DNA of 53,845 nt from Bacteroidota bacterium (GTDB lineage Bacteria > Bacteroidota > Bacteroidia > Sphingobacteriales > Sphingobacteriaceae): the NCBI GenBank assembly GCA_018266915.1, contig JAFDZM010000075.1, forward strand, positions 1-53,845, given 5' to 3'. Below the pieces are notes generated by a model. It was not told the DNA's origin and made no database searches. It worked only from the letters and a program-made list of their open reading frames with translations. The number at the start of each line of letters is the position of its first letter. Position 1 is the first letter of the stretch. Both the position numbers and the translations under genes were made by a program. This document shows, piece by piece, positions 7,512 through 15,898 of the stretch.

Positions 7512-9173
7512 ATGACAAAAAAAAACATTCTCTTCACCATTGCAGCAATGCTAATCGCGCTAAATACATTTGCGCAGTTAGGTACCAACAAGGAAACATT
7601 TACACGCGCTGATTCGCTCAGGGGCTACCTTACGCCTTTACGCACTTGTTATGATATCAACTACTACCATTTGGATGTGAAGTTCGATATCCCGAACAAA
7701 TTTATTAGCGGCAATGTACTATTTAAGTTTACTGCCACGCAGGATTTCACCAAACTGCAATTCGACCTGTTTGCTAACTTAAAAGTAGAGAAAGTGGTTT
7801 ACAAGGGACAGGAATTACCTTATACCCGTGAGTATAACGCGGTGTTTGTAACCTTCCCGCAAACCATCACCAAAGGCAGCAAGGAAGAATTTACAGTCTA
7901 TTATTCAGGCAACCCAACTATTGCCAAACGAGCCCCGTGGGACGGCGGCGTTGAGTACAATGCCGATTCATTGGGGCATCCATGGGTATCAACAGCCTGC
8001 CAGGGCATGGGCGCCAGCGTATGGTGGCCAAATAAAGATCATCAGTATGATGAGGTAGACAGCGCCCTTATCAGTATCAGTGTGCCAACCGGTTTGAAGG
8101 ATGTATCCAACGGTCGCCTGCGTAAAGTAACCAAGCTGAAAGATGGTTACACCCGGTTCGATTGGTTTGTAGCCAACCCAATCAATAACTACGACATCGA
8201 AGCCAACATTGGTGATTATGCGCATTACAGCGACACTTACGACGGTGAAAAAGGCAAACTGACGCTGGATTTCTGGCCTTTGAGTTATAACCTCGATAAA
8301 GCCAAAAAGCAATGGGGCGACAATGCCAAACCTATGCTAAAGGCATTTGAACACTGGTTTGGGCCCTATCCTTTTTATGAGGACGGTTACAAGCTTATAG
8401 AAACGCATCATCTGGGTATGGAGCACCAGAGTGGGACGGCTTATGGAAACCACTATCATAACGGCTATTTAGGTCGTGATCTTTCAGGTACCGGCTGGGG
8501 GTTGAAATGGGATTTTATTGTGGTTCACGAGAGCGGGCACGAGTGGTTCGGCAACAACATCACCTCAAAAGATCTGGGCGATATGTGGATACATGAAAGC
8601 TTCACCAATTATTCTGAATCATTATTTATCGAAACTAGATGGGGCAAACAAGCAGGACAAGAATATGTGCATGGTACACGCCTGCTGATTGCGAATGATC
8701 GCCCTATTGTAGGTCCGTACAATGTGAATAAGGAAGGCTCCAGCGATATGTATTATAAAGGCGGCAACCTGCTGAATATGATCCGCACTATTATTAATGA
8801 CGATGAAAAATGGCGTTCCATTCTTCGAGGACTTAACAAAACTTTTTATCATCAAACAGTTACTTATGATGATATCATCAATTATATCAATGAGCAATCA
8901 GGCATAAACTTGTCGCCTGTTTTCGATCAGTACTTACATTATAGAAACCTCCCAATACTGGAGTTCATGACCAACCGTGAAGGTAAACTGGCAGTCCGCT
9001 GGCAAGCCGATGCCAAAGGCTTTAATATGCCGGTTCGTGTGAAAGTAAAAGGCGGAGAATATCAATACATCAAACCAACAACGCGTTTCACACCTGTAAC
9101 TATCGAGGGTGCAACCAAAGACAACATTGAAGTAGATACCTTTAATTATTACATAGGCGTATTGGTAGATTGA
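7512..9173 (+). CDS. Secreted M1-family zinc metallopeptidase (copy 2)
   Basis: This 553-residue protein is a paralogue of the preceding gene, with long identical runs over the whole length. It has its own signal peptide (KKNILFTIAAMLIALNTFAQ), the zinc motif H339-ESG-H343 and E362, and GMEHQSGTAYGN in place of the GAMEN loop. Divergence is concentrated in the C-terminal domain (about residues 480-553) and the helix after E362, where copy 1 has CYSEGLFVDYQYG and copy 2 NYSESLFIETRWG. This suggests a change in specificity after duplication. It probably shares a transcript with copy 1, although a palindromic repeat lies between them. Confidence 0.92.
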   Translation: MTKKNILFTIAAMLIALNTFAQLGTNKETFTRADSLRGYLTPLRTCYDINYYHLDVKFDIPNKFISGNVLFKFTATQDFTKLQFDLFANLKVEKVVYKGQELPYTREYNAVFVTFPQTITKGSKEEFTVYYSGNPTIAKRAPWDGGVEYNADSLGHPWVSTACQGMGASVWWPNKDHQYDEVDSALISISVPTGLKDVSNGRLRKVTKLKDGYTRFDWFVANPINNYDIEANIGDYAHYSDTYDGEKGKLTLDFWPLSYNLDKAKKQWGDNAKPMLKAFEHWFGPYPFYEDGYKLIETHHLGMEHQSGTAYGNHYHNGYLGRDLSGTGWGLKWDFIVVHESGHEWFGNNITSKDLGDMWIHESFTNYSESLFIETRWGKQAGQEYVHGTRLLIANDRPIVGPYNVNKEGSSDMYYKGGNLLNMIRTIINDDEKWRSILRGLNKTFYHQTVTYDDIINYINEQSGINLSPVFDQYLHYRNLPILEFMTNREGKLAVRWQADAKGFNMPVRVKVKGGEYQYIKPTTRFTPVTIEGATKDNIEVDTFNYYIGVLVD

Positions 9174-9180
9174 AATAAAT

Positions 9181-9257
9181 ATCGAATAATGAATCTTGAA
9201 TATCGAACGCCGAAGTAAATCATTATTCGGTGTTCAATATTCGATGTTCGTTATTAT
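9181..9257. repeat. ATCGAAT/ATTCGAT palindromic intergenic element
   Basis: A long imperfect inverted repeat. The left arm (about 9181-9212, AATAATGAATCTTGAATATC...) pairs with the right arm (about 9223-9257, ...TTCAATATTCGATGTTCGTT). It begins eight bases after the copy 2 peptidase stop and probably serves as its 3' hairpin. Confidence 0.65.
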
Positions 9258-9343
9258 AATTTAACTGGCTTATTTTCTTATTATTTATATTTTAGTGCAA
9301 CCTTTTATTTCAGCCCGCGTCTTATTTTCAAAATGCAATAATA

Positions 9344-10084
9344 ATGAGAGCACTAACCAAAATATTAGTAATAGCGCTGCTTTTACCAGGATCAGCCCAT
9401 GTTTATGCCCGTCCACATAACACGGTTACCGTTGATGTGGGCAAAATTGAAGACCGTCATATTACCGGTTTTCACGCAGTAGACGTAGGTGGTTCTTTTG
9501 ATGTGTATATCACGCAAGGCTCAAGCGAGTCGGTTAAAGTTGAGGCGCCGGATGAGATCATCGACCATATCATTACCGAAGTGGATAATGGTACCTTGAG
9601 GATCTACAATAAAAACGACCGCAATTTCCATTGGGGCGACCTGTTTGGCAACCATAAGAAAATTGTAGTATATGTAGCTGCCAAAGACCTTAACGCTGTA
9701 GCTGTTTCGGGTTCCGGGGATGTTTACTTTAAAGAAGGCATACACGCTGAGTCATTAAGATTAAGAGTATCCGGTTCAGGTGATATGTTCGGCCGTGTGG
9801 ATGCAAAAAATTTGGAGAGCAGCATATCCGGTTCAGGCGATGTAAAACTTTCCGGTCGCGCTGAAAACTCGGCAGTGAGTGTATCCGGCTCAGGCGATTT
9901 TGAAGCAAGAGGATTAGTTACGGTGAACACCATCGTTCGTGTGTCCGGTTCAGGCGACGCATCAATTAACGCCAGCAACAGCGTATCGGCATCGGTATCC
10001 GGTTCAGGAGATGTTCGCTATACCGGTGGTGCCCATAATGTTTCCTCCTCCAAATCAGGAAGCGGGGATGTGCAGAGAGACTAA
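9344..10084 (+). CDS. Head-GIN (DUF2807) domain secreted protein
   Basis: This 246-residue protein has a signal peptide (residues 1-22, ending HVYA) and a DUF2807 'putative auto-transporter adhesin, head GIN' domain. The C-terminal half carries seven SGSGD repeats at intervals of about 15-20 residues, starting at VSGSGDVYF and ending at KSGSGDVQ. These are the turns of a right-handed beta-helix. The family is widespread and often multicopy in Bacteroidota; its biochemical role is unknown. The gene stands alone between the peptidase pair and convergent hydrolase genes. Confidence 0.88.
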   Translation: MRALTKILVIALLLPGSAHVYARPHNTVTVDVGKIEDRHITGFHAVDVGGSFDVYITQGSSESVKVEAPDEIIDHIITEVDNGTLRIYNKNDRNFHWGDLFGNHKKIVVYVAAKDLNAVAVSGSGDVYFKEGIHAESLRLRVSGSGDMFGRVDAKNLESSISGSGDVKLSGRAENSAVSVSGSGDFEARGLVTVNTIVRVSGSGDASINASNSVSASVSGSGDVRYTGGAHNVSSSKSGSGDVQRD

Positions 10085-10099
10085 TTCGCGCCTCTACCG

Positions 10100-10639
10100 T
10101 TAGATTCTATCCAAATGGTGTAGTATCTCCAAACCTTCATCCCATTGGCCATATCCTGAAGACACATTGATATGTCCGGCTTCGCCAATATTGATGAATT
10201 CACTGCCCCATGCATTGGCAAACTCTTTTGCTCTTTCAATAGTTGCAAAGAAATCGTTTGAACTGGCAACAGCAATTGAGGGGAAAGGTAACTTAGCCAA
10301 CGGCATTGGTGCAAACCCAATTGCTCCCTGCGGAAAAGTTTGCGCTTCAGGATCAGCAGGCGCTACCAGCAAAGCAGCTTTTATTTTGGTTTGATACCGT
10401 TCGGCCCATTTGGCTATGGCTGAGCATACCGCACTGTGACCAACCAGGATCACGTTTTTAGGGTCGTGCTTTTTTACCGCCTTTTGAATATTTGCAACCC
10501 ATTCATCCCTGAAAGGCGTTTCCCATTCCTGTTGTTCTATGCGGGTAAAGCCGTATTCTTTTTCCCATAAAGATTGCCAATGCTGCGGTCCCGAGCCGCC
10601 AATACCGGGAAGGGTTAGAATGGTAGATTGGAATTGCAT
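10100..10639 (-). CDS. RBBP9/YdeN-family serine hydrolase
   Basis: This 179-residue alpha/beta hydrolase of the RBBP9/YdeN family (PF06821 type) starts with the family's LPGIGGSGPQHWQSLWE. A catalytic triad can be proposed: S69 in GHSAVC, D129 in SSNDFF and H156 in AGHIN. There is no signal peptide, so it is cytoplasmic. The substrate is unknown. Its ATG overlaps the bshC stop by one base (TAATG), indicating a two-gene operon. Confidence 0.87.
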   Translation of the reverse strand: MQFQSTILTLPGIGGSGPQHWQSLWEKEYGFTRIEQQEWETPFRDEWVANIQKAVKKHDPKNVILVGHSAVCSAIAKWAERYQTKIKAALLVAPADPEAQTFPQGAIGFAPMPLAKLPFPSIAVASSNDFFATIERAKEFANAWGSEFINIGEAGHINVSSGYGQWDEGLEILHHLDRI

Positions 10640-12243
10640 TATTTTTCAGTCAGTACGGTGAATTTAAAATCCAGCGGTTCAAAATTGCGGATGAGCTCGT
10701 CGATAAACTGCTGGCCCCATTTTACATAGAACAAGCCAAAGTTCTCAGTGCGCTCCTGCAGGCTGTCTTTTGGGAAAAGCTCAGCCTTTATATGGTCTAT
10801 TTGCTCCAGGCGGGTATGGTAATTTTTCTTTTCGGCCCGGATAAGTTTCTTCTCTAATCTGTCAATAGCATGTTCTAATCTTGCCTGGATAGCGCTTGTG
10901 GATTGGGCCAGCGTTGGGTCTATTTTAGATGAGCGAAGTTTGATTTTATCGAGAATTTGTTTCAATTCGGTCCATTCTTCTTTCAGTGAAAGTTCATGAT
11001 CGCTGTGCTGCTTTATCCAGTTGGTTTTGATGGCGTCAGTGCTTTTAAATAATTCAACTAACGGCAATTCCATCCTTGCAACCTTTGAGGCAGATTGCTT
11101 AGGAATAACCAAACCTGAATTACGTAAGATCAGTATCGGAAAATCAACTTTATAATGTTCGAAATTGGATTTTAGCTCCAGCCAATATACTACTTCAGCA
11201 CCGCCACCAACATAGGCGATGTTCGGTAAAATATACTCTTGATAAAGCGGGCGCATCACCACATTCGGACTGAAATGCTCTGGTGTGGAGTGTATCTCTC
11301 TTTGTAATTCTTCTTTGGTAAAACTGATCTCAGTGTTCAACACTTTGTAAACACCATCTTCAAATACAATACGTTCACGCAGCCCGTCGCTTAAATAGAA
11401 AAAGTTGATCTCGCGCGGATTTACTTGTATATGAACATGCAATTTCTTTAGCTGCTCATTGGTCGTTTCAATATTCTTTGAACTATGCTGCTCAATAATA
11501 TCTTTTTCAATGATATGAGCAAATTGTTTCTTCAGATCGTGATCGTCCGCATCAATGATCACCAGGCCATATTGTCCGAACAGGGCATTTACGAGATAGC
11601 GTGTCGCGTCAGCCAACTTATCAAATTTGGCGTAGGCATTTTCAACTATTTCAGCCAGTTTCTCGGCATGGTGATCTAAACCTAAAACACCTTTATACTG
11701 ATTTAATGCCTGCCGCATACTAACAGGGTCAATACGACCGGTTGCACCCGATGCCTCGTACCACCAATGCACTTTCTTGCCACCAATGTTGGTATAGTTG
11801 ATCTCAGCAAAATCGTGATCCTCCGATGCCATCCAGTAAACAGGCACAAAATCCTTATCCGGGAATCTCTTTTTTAGCTGGTTTGCCAGTTTAATCGCAG
11901 TTACGATCTTATATATAAAGTATAATGGACCAGCAAAAATATTTAACTGGTGCCCTGTAGTAATAGTATAAGTATTTTCTGATTTAAGGAGATCGATGTT
12001 ACTCTTAACTGGTGCATAATTTCTGCTATCAGAGCCGGGAATAGATTGGTATTGCTTGTTCAGAACCTGTGCTAAAAGATCACGGTTGCCTATTACTTTT
12101 TTATTCTGAAGCAGGGCTTTGAAACCATCCCAATCTGGCCTATGACTATAAAAAGGACGTAATTCAGGTTTATCTTCCAGGTATTCGCTAACCGTTTGCG
12201 AGAAATATCCGGTCTCTTTGTAGCTTATACAGGCTGCATCCAT
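10639..12243 (-). CDS. bshC: Bacillithiol biosynthesis cysteine-adding enzyme BshC
   Basis: This 534-residue protein adds cysteine to GlcN-malate in the last step of bacillithiol synthesis. Family hallmarks are the N-terminal SYKETGYFSQ region, TTGHQLNIFAGPLYFIYKIVTAI, VPVYWMASEDHDFAEIN, PNIAYVGGGAEVVYWLELKS, and a C-terminal coiled coil (AIDRLEKKLIRAEKKN). The start is the ATG at 12243 (MDAACISYKETG). The 19 extra upstream codons of the open frame are read from an ATTTCGGATTT repeat. It implies a bacillithiol-based thiol system, as known for Bacteroidota; bshA and bshB are not in the window. Confidence 0.95.
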   Translation of the reverse strand: MDAACISYKETGYFSQTVSEYLEDKPELRPFYSHRPDWDGFKALLQNKKVIGNRDLLAQVLNKQYQSIPGSDSRNYAPVKSNIDLLKSENTYTITTGHQLNIFAGPLYFIYKIVTAIKLANQLKKRFPDKDFVPVYWMASEDHDFAEINYTNIGGKKVHWWYEASGATGRIDPVSMRQALNQYKGVLGLDHHAEKLAEIVENAYAKFDKLADATRYLVNALFGQYGLVIIDADDHDLKKQFAHIIEKDIIEQHSSKNIETTNEQLKKLHVHIQVNPREINFFYLSDGLRERIVFEDGVYKVLNTEISFTKEELQREIHSTPEHFSPNVVMRPLYQEYILPNIAYVGGGAEVVYWLELKSNFEHYKVDFPILILRNSGLVIPKQSASKVARMELPLVELFKSTDAIKTNWIKQHSDHELSLKEEWTELKQILDKIKLRSSKIDPTLAQSTSAIQARLEHAIDRLEKKLIRAEKKNYHTRLEQIDHIKAELFPKDSLQERTENFGLFYVKWGQQFIDELIRNFEPLDFKFTVLTEK

Positions 12244-12248
12244 GAGTT

Positions 12249-12282
12249 TGATTTCGGATTTCGGATGTTCGATTTCGGATTT
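12249..12282. repeat. ATTTCGGATTT-family intergenic repeat (bshC upstream)
   Basis: Units GATTTCGGATTTCGGAT and CGATTTCGGATTT lie immediately before the bshC start and read in frame with it, producing a spurious extension of the open reading frame. Confidence 0.7.
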
Positions 12283-12374
12283 AGAAACTTCATCAATCAT
12301 CTCAAAATTGCTTGATTTAATCCCGAAATTAGATTTTAAAATCTGAAAACAGCAATCGCCCGGCTAAAATTAGG

Positions 12375-13709
12375 TTATTTTACAATCTGTCCATAAAGAT
12401 CGAAGTCTTCCGCACTGTCAATCTTCACGTTAACAAAGCTGCCAACGGTAGCATAATGCTTTTTAGCATCGATCAATACTTCGTTATCCACCTCTGGTGA
12501 ATCAAATTCTGTACGGCCAACAAAATAGCCGCCATCTTTTTTATCGATCAGCACTTTGTAGGTCTGGCCGATCTTTTCCTGGTTCTTTTCAAACGAAATA
12601 CCCTGCTGGATTTCCATGATGGCATCTGCACGCTCCTGCTTCACTTCTTCCGGAACGTCATCTATCAAAGAATAAGCATGGGTTTTCTCTTCGTGCGAGT
12701 AGGTAAAACAGCCCAGTCTGTCAAAACGGGTTTCTTCAACCCATTGCTGCATTTCTTCAAAGTCCTGCTGGGTTTCGCCAGGGTAGCCGGTGATCAGCGT
12801 GGTGCGCATGGCTATATTTGGCACCTTATCACGAATGGCATTTACCAGGTCTATAGTCTTTTGCTTAGTAGTTCCGCGACGCATGGATTTTAGCATATTA
12901 TCACTGATATGCTGCAGCGGCATGTCAAGATAATTGCAAATGTTTTCGCGCTGGTTCATCACATCCAGGATTTCCATAGGAAACCCGGAAGGATAGGCGT
13001 ATTGCAAACGGATCCACTCGATACCATTCACATCAGATAAATGGCGAAGCAACTCATCCAGGTTACGTTTATTATAGAGATCAAGACCATAGTAAGTCAG
13101 GTCCTGCGCGATCAATATCAATTCCTTAGTTCCATTTTTTGCCAAATGCTGTGCTTCCTTCACCAAATCTTCGATAGGTTTTGACACGTGTTTACCACGC
13201 ATCAAAGGGATAGCGCAAAATGAGCATGGACGGTTACAGCCCTCAGCGATTTTGAAATAAGCAAAATGAGTTGGGGTAGTTAGCAGGCGCTCGCCTATGA
13301 GTTCATGACGGTAATTTGCGCCTAAAGTACTCAGCAGGTTTTGTAAGTCATTGGTTCCAAACCATGAATCAACATTAGAGATCTCGGCAGAAAGTTCCGG
13401 TTTATAACGTTCAGACAAGCACCCGGTAACAATTACCTTCCCTACTTTCCCCTGCTCTTTCAACTCGCTATATTGCAGAATTGTATCTATTGATTCTTGT
13501 TTGGCATTATCAATAAATCCGCAGGTATTGATCACAATGATATCATCGCTTGCTACTTTCTCAGCCTCGTGCACCACATCAAAATGGTTGCCTTTGAGCT
13601 GGCCCATTAGCACCTCTGAATCGTGGATGTTCTTGGAGCAACCGAGGGTTACAACGTTGACTCTGGGCTTTGCTATTATCTCTACCTTATCTACTGATTT
13701 TGTCCTCAT
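12375..13709 (-). CDS. rimO: Ribosomal protein S12 methylthiotransferase RimO
   Basis: This 444-residue radical-SAM enzyme methylthiolates the conserved aspartate of ribosomal protein S12. The N-terminal MTTase [4Fe-4S] cluster ligands are C24 (LGCSKN), C63 (NTCGF) and C97 (TGCLSERY). The radical-SAM ligands are C158, C162 and C165 (GCNRPCSFCAIP). RGKHVSKPIEDL and a C-terminal TRAM-like domain (about 375-444, ending GQIVK) follow. The sequence pattern LGCSKN...D fits RimO rather than MiaB. It lies downstream of ftsY, separated by a MITE-like element. Confidence 0.94.
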   Translation of the reverse strand: MRTKSVDKVEIIAKPRVNVVTLGCSKNIHDSEVLMGQLKGNHFDVVHEAEKVASDDIIVINTCGFIDNAKQESIDTILQYSELKEQGKVGKVIVTGCLSERYKPELSAEISNVDSWFGTNDLQNLLSTLGANYRHELIGERLLTTPTHFAYFKIAEGCNRPCSFCAIPLMRGKHVSKPIEDLVKEAQHLAKNGTKELILIAQDLTYYGLDLYNKRNLDELLRHLSDVNGIEWIRLQYAYPSGFPMEILDVMNQRENICNYLDMPLQHISDNMLKSMRRGTTKQKTIDLVNAIRDKVPNIAMRTTLITGYPGETQQDFEEMQQWVEETRFDRLGCFTYSHEEKTHAYSLIDDVPEEVKQERADAIMEIQQGISFEKNQEKIGQTYKVLIDKKDGGYFVGRTEFDSPEVDNEVLIDAKKHYATVGSFVNVKIDSAEDFDLYGQIVK

Positions 13710-13723
13710 CTCACTTATCTAAA

Positions 13724-13856
13724 CGTCATTGCGAGGAACGAAGCAATCTCTACATAGGACATTCAGGGAGCATGAATTTTATACTGAACGTTCCTCGAGA
13801 AATTTGTGCTCTCTGATCTGCATAGTTCGGAGATTGCTTCGTTCCTCGCAATGACG
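13724..13856. repeat. MITE-like element with perfect 26-bp inverted ends
   Basis: Two perfectly complementary 26-bp arms, 13724-13749 (starting CGTCATTGCGAGGAACGAAG) and 13831-13856, flank an 81-base centre that itself contains another ACGTTCCTCGAGA copy. The element of 133 bp lies exactly in the rimO-ftsY spacer. There is no ORF and no obvious target-site duplication. Related CATTGCGAGGAACGAAGCAAT palindromes are known intergenic repeats in diverse bacteria. Confidence 0.8.
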
Positions 13857-13870
13857 GTATTAATTAATAT

Positions 13871-14836
13871 TTATTGTTTAAATAAACTATCCACAAATGC
13901 TTTGCGATCAAACAACTGCAAATGTTCCACACCTTCACCCACACCTATATATTTTACCGGGATCTTAAACTGATCCGAAATACCGATTACCACGCCACCT
14001 TTAGCTGTACCGTCCAGTTTAGTCAATGCCAGGGCATTTACGGCTGTCGCTTCGGTGAATTGCTTGCATTGTTCAATAGCATTTTGCCCGGTTGAGGCAT
14101 CCAGCACCAGCAATATCTCGTGCGGCGCGCCGGGAACTACCTTTTGCATTACATTCTTGATCTTGGTCAGCTCGTTCATCAGGCCGACTTTATTATGTAG
14201 ACGACCAGCAGTGTCGATAATCGCCACATCATCACCATTGGCTACAGCCGAGCGCAATGCATCATAAGCCACCGATGCCGGGTCCGATCCCATGGCCTGG
14301 GCTACTACTTTTACACCAATACGCTCACCCCAAAGCTGAATCTGTTCAACGGCAGCCGCACGAAAAGTATCCGCAGCACCGATAACCACTTTATTGCCAG
14401 CTTGTTTTAATTTATGCGCCAGCTTACCAATGGTGGTGGTTTTACCAACACCGTTCACACCCACCACCATAATTACATAAGGCTTGTGGTTACCGTATTC
14501 AAAATTATGGAAGTCGTTACTGTTATTTTCAGCTAAAAGCTGTTGTATCTCGTCGCGTAGCAGATTGTTCAGTTCAGAAGTACCTACATATTTGTCGCGG
14601 GCCACGCGGTCCTGTATCCGCTTAATGATCTTCAGGGTCGTGGTAACACCTACGTCCGAAGTTACAAGCACCTCTTCCAGGTCGTCAAGTACATCGTCAT
14701 CAACGGTCGACTTGCCTGCAACTACCTTGGTGATCTTTGAAAAAAAGCTGTCCTTGGTTTTTTCCAAACCGGTATCAAGCGCCTGCTGTTCCTGCGGCGT
14801 ACTTTCTTTCTTCTTAAAAAAATCGAATAATCCCAT
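13871..14836 (-). CDS. ftsY: Signal recognition particle receptor FtsY
   Basis: This 321-residue SRP-family GTPase docks SRP-ribosome complexes at the membrane. A short N-terminal region (residues 1-30) replaces the long acidic A domain of E. coli. An N domain follows (about 30-110), then the G domain with P-loop G126VNGVGKTT, DTFRAAA (from 156), DTAGR (208-212) and TKLDGTAKGG (from 272). It belongs to the conserved rpmB-rpmG-DUF4295-ftsY-rimO gene order of Bacteroidota. A palindromic repeat starts three bases upstream of its ATG. Confidence 0.95.
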   Translation of the reverse strand: MGLFDFFKKKESTPQEQQALDTGLEKTKDSFFSKITKVVAGKSTVDDDVLDDLEEVLVTSDVGVTTTLKIIKRIQDRVARDKYVGTSELNNLLRDEIQQLLAENNSNDFHNFEYGNHKPYVIMVVGVNGVGKTTTIGKLAHKLKQAGNKVVIGAADTFRAAAVEQIQLWGERIGVKVVAQAMGSDPASVAYDALRSAVANGDDVAIIDTAGRLHNKVGLMNELTKIKNVMQKVVPGAPHEILLVLDASTGQNAIEQCKQFTEATAVNALALTKLDGTAKGGVVIGISDQFKIPVKYIGVGEGVEHLQLFDRKAFVDSLFKQ

Positions 14837-14837
14837 T

Positions 14838-14941
14838 TGCCCCTCCCAGCCTCCCCAAAGGGGAGGAGTTTTTTAATATTAATTTGTTTTAATTCAGCCT
14901 TATTAACCCCCTCTCCTTTGGAGAGGGATGGGGTGAGGCTT
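14838..14941. repeat. CCTCCC/GGGAGG palindromic intergenic element
   Basis: Two hairpins, CTCCCC-AAA-GGGGAG (14851-14865) and CCCTCTCC-TTT-GGAGAGGG (around 14909-14926), are flanked by partly complementary outer arms (GCCCCTCCCAGCCTCC and its partner near 14930-14941). The element occupies the whole spacer between DUF4295 and ftsY and abuts the ftsY start codon, where it could affect translation. Confidence 0.7.
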
Positions 14942-14944
14942 AAC

Positions 14945-14979
14945 AAAAAAAGCCCTCTCGTAAATACAAGACGGCTTTT
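14945..14979 (-). terminator. Intrinsic terminator after the DUF4295 gene
   Basis: A 7-bp stem AAAAGCC/GGCTTTT (14948-14954 and 14973-14979) is followed on the minus strand by a U run (14951-14945). It would end the rpmB-rpmG-DUF4295 transcript and separate it from ftsY. Confidence 0.65.
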
Positions 14980-14998
14980 ATATATTTTTCAGATCTGA

Positions 14999-15163
14999 TT
15001 AGTGACCTTTACCAGCGTTGATCGCATCCTTAACGTGGTCGTTATGTACGATTACTTCTTTGAATGAATAAGCACCGGTTTTAGGCGACTTAGTCATGGT
15101 GATCACTTTTGAATATTCTTTGCCTTTTCCTGTTTTCAGGGTTGCAACTACTTTCTTTGCCAT
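14999..15163 (-). CDS. DUF4295 family small basic protein
   Basis: This 54-residue protein begins MAKKVVATLKTGKGKEYSK and ends DAINAGKGH. It is lysine-rich with no membrane segment. The DUF4295 family is found in Bacteroidota directly next to the L28 and L33 ribosomal protein genes, and that is the arrangement here. A ribosome-associated role is likely from size, charge and context but is not proven. It is preceded by a copy of a 48-bp repeat also found upstream of rpmG. Confidence 0.88.
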   Translation of the reverse strand: MAKKVVATLKTGKGKEYSKVITMTKSPKTGAYSFKEVIVHNDHVKDAINAGKGH

Positions 15164-15167
15164 GTTC

Positions 15168-15215
15168 TTTTAATTATTGAGTTAGTGAATGAGTGAATTA
15201 GTGATTGAAACCAAT
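15168..15215. repeat. 48-bp direct repeat, copy A (before DUF4295)
   Basis: Begins TTTAATTATTGAGTTAGTGA and matches 15432-15479 with two mismatches. It lies just upstream of the DUF4295 start codon. Both copies have the GAGTTAGTGAATGAGTGAATTAG style of short internal repetition. Confidence 0.8.
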
Positions 15216-15242
15216 CGACTTATCAACTTAATCAACCAATTA

Positions 15243-15425
15243 TTACTTAATTTCTTTGTGAACGGTTACTTTCCTTAATACCGGGTTGAATTTTTTCAAT
15301 TCCAGTCTTTCAGTAGTATTTTTCTTGTTCTTGGTAGTGATATAACGAGACATGCCTGGCAGTCCGCTTTCTTTATGCTCGGTACACTCTAGTATTACCT
15401 GAACCCTGTTACCTTTTTTTGCCAT
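15243..15425 (-). CDS. rpmG: 50S ribosomal protein L33
   Basis: This 60-residue protein is [20 protein letters not shown]... followed by a [10 protein letters not shown] segment and LKKFNP, typical of L33. The zinc-binding cysteines of one L33 form are absent except C14, so it is the zinc-independent type. The start is the ATG at 15425; the open frame continues upstream but through an intergenic repeat. It is part of the rpmB-rpmG-DUF4295 operon. Confidence 0.95.
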   Translation of the reverse strand: MAKKGNRVQVILECTEHKESGLPGMSRYITTKNKKNTTERLELKKFNPVLRKVTVHKEIK

Positions 15426-15431
15426 CGTATT

Positions 15432-15479
15432 TTTAATTATTGAGTTAGTGAATGAGTGAATTAGCGATTGAACCCAATC
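15432..15479. repeat. 48-bp direct repeat, copy B (before rpmG)
   Basis: Second copy of the repeat at 15168-15215, in the same orientation and at the same distance from a start codon. This suggests duplication of the rpmG/DUF4295 leader or insertion of the same element twice. Confidence 0.8.
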
Positions 15480-15483
15480 AACC

Positions 15484-15501
15484 TCCCGATAGCTATCGGG
15501 A
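15484..15501. repeat. Perfect 18-bp palindrome
   Basis: TCCCGATAGCTATCGGGA is a perfect 18-bp palindrome in the rpmB-rpmG spacer. Short CCCGATAGCTATCGGG palindromes are a familiar repeat in Bacteroidota intergenic DNA. Confidence 0.8.
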
Positions 15502-15518
15502 CCACACAATCAACTCTA

Positions 15519-15752
15519 TTAAATGTATCCTTTTTTAACGTATTTATTGATACAAGCAGTTATACCATTCTTGCTGATGGTTTTAACAGCCGAAGTAGAT
15601 ACTTTCAAAGTGATCCACTTATCTTCTTCAGGAATATAAAACTTCTTCAGCTTTAAATTAGGATGAAACCTGCGTTTGGTCTTAACATTTGAGTTAGAAA
15701 CGTTGTTACCAACCAGTGAACCTTTTCCTGTTAAATCACAAATTCTTGACAT
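15519..15752 (-). CDS. rpmB: 50S ribosomal protein L28
   Basis: This 77-residue protein begins [20 protein letters not shown], with [12 protein letters not shown] and a [17 protein letters not shown] segment, all standard for L28 of Bacteroidota. It is first in the rpmB-rpmG-DUF4295 cluster. Spacers of about 95 and 80 bases between the three genes hold repeats rather than coding sequence. Confidence 0.96.
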   Translation of the reverse strand: MSRICDLTGKGSLVGNNVSNSNVKTKRRFHPNLKLKKFYIPEEDKWITLKVSTSAVKTISKNGITACINKYVKKGYI

Positions 15753-15898
15753 GACAATCGATTTAATTCAATCCCTTTTTCTAAAAGAGTTTGCAAATAT
15801 CCGAATTCTGAATCAAATATTCAATAGGGAAATTAAAAATATTTGAAAAACATTGAAAGTATTAGAAAAGCCCTTTGATACTGCTTAATTTTAATAAA

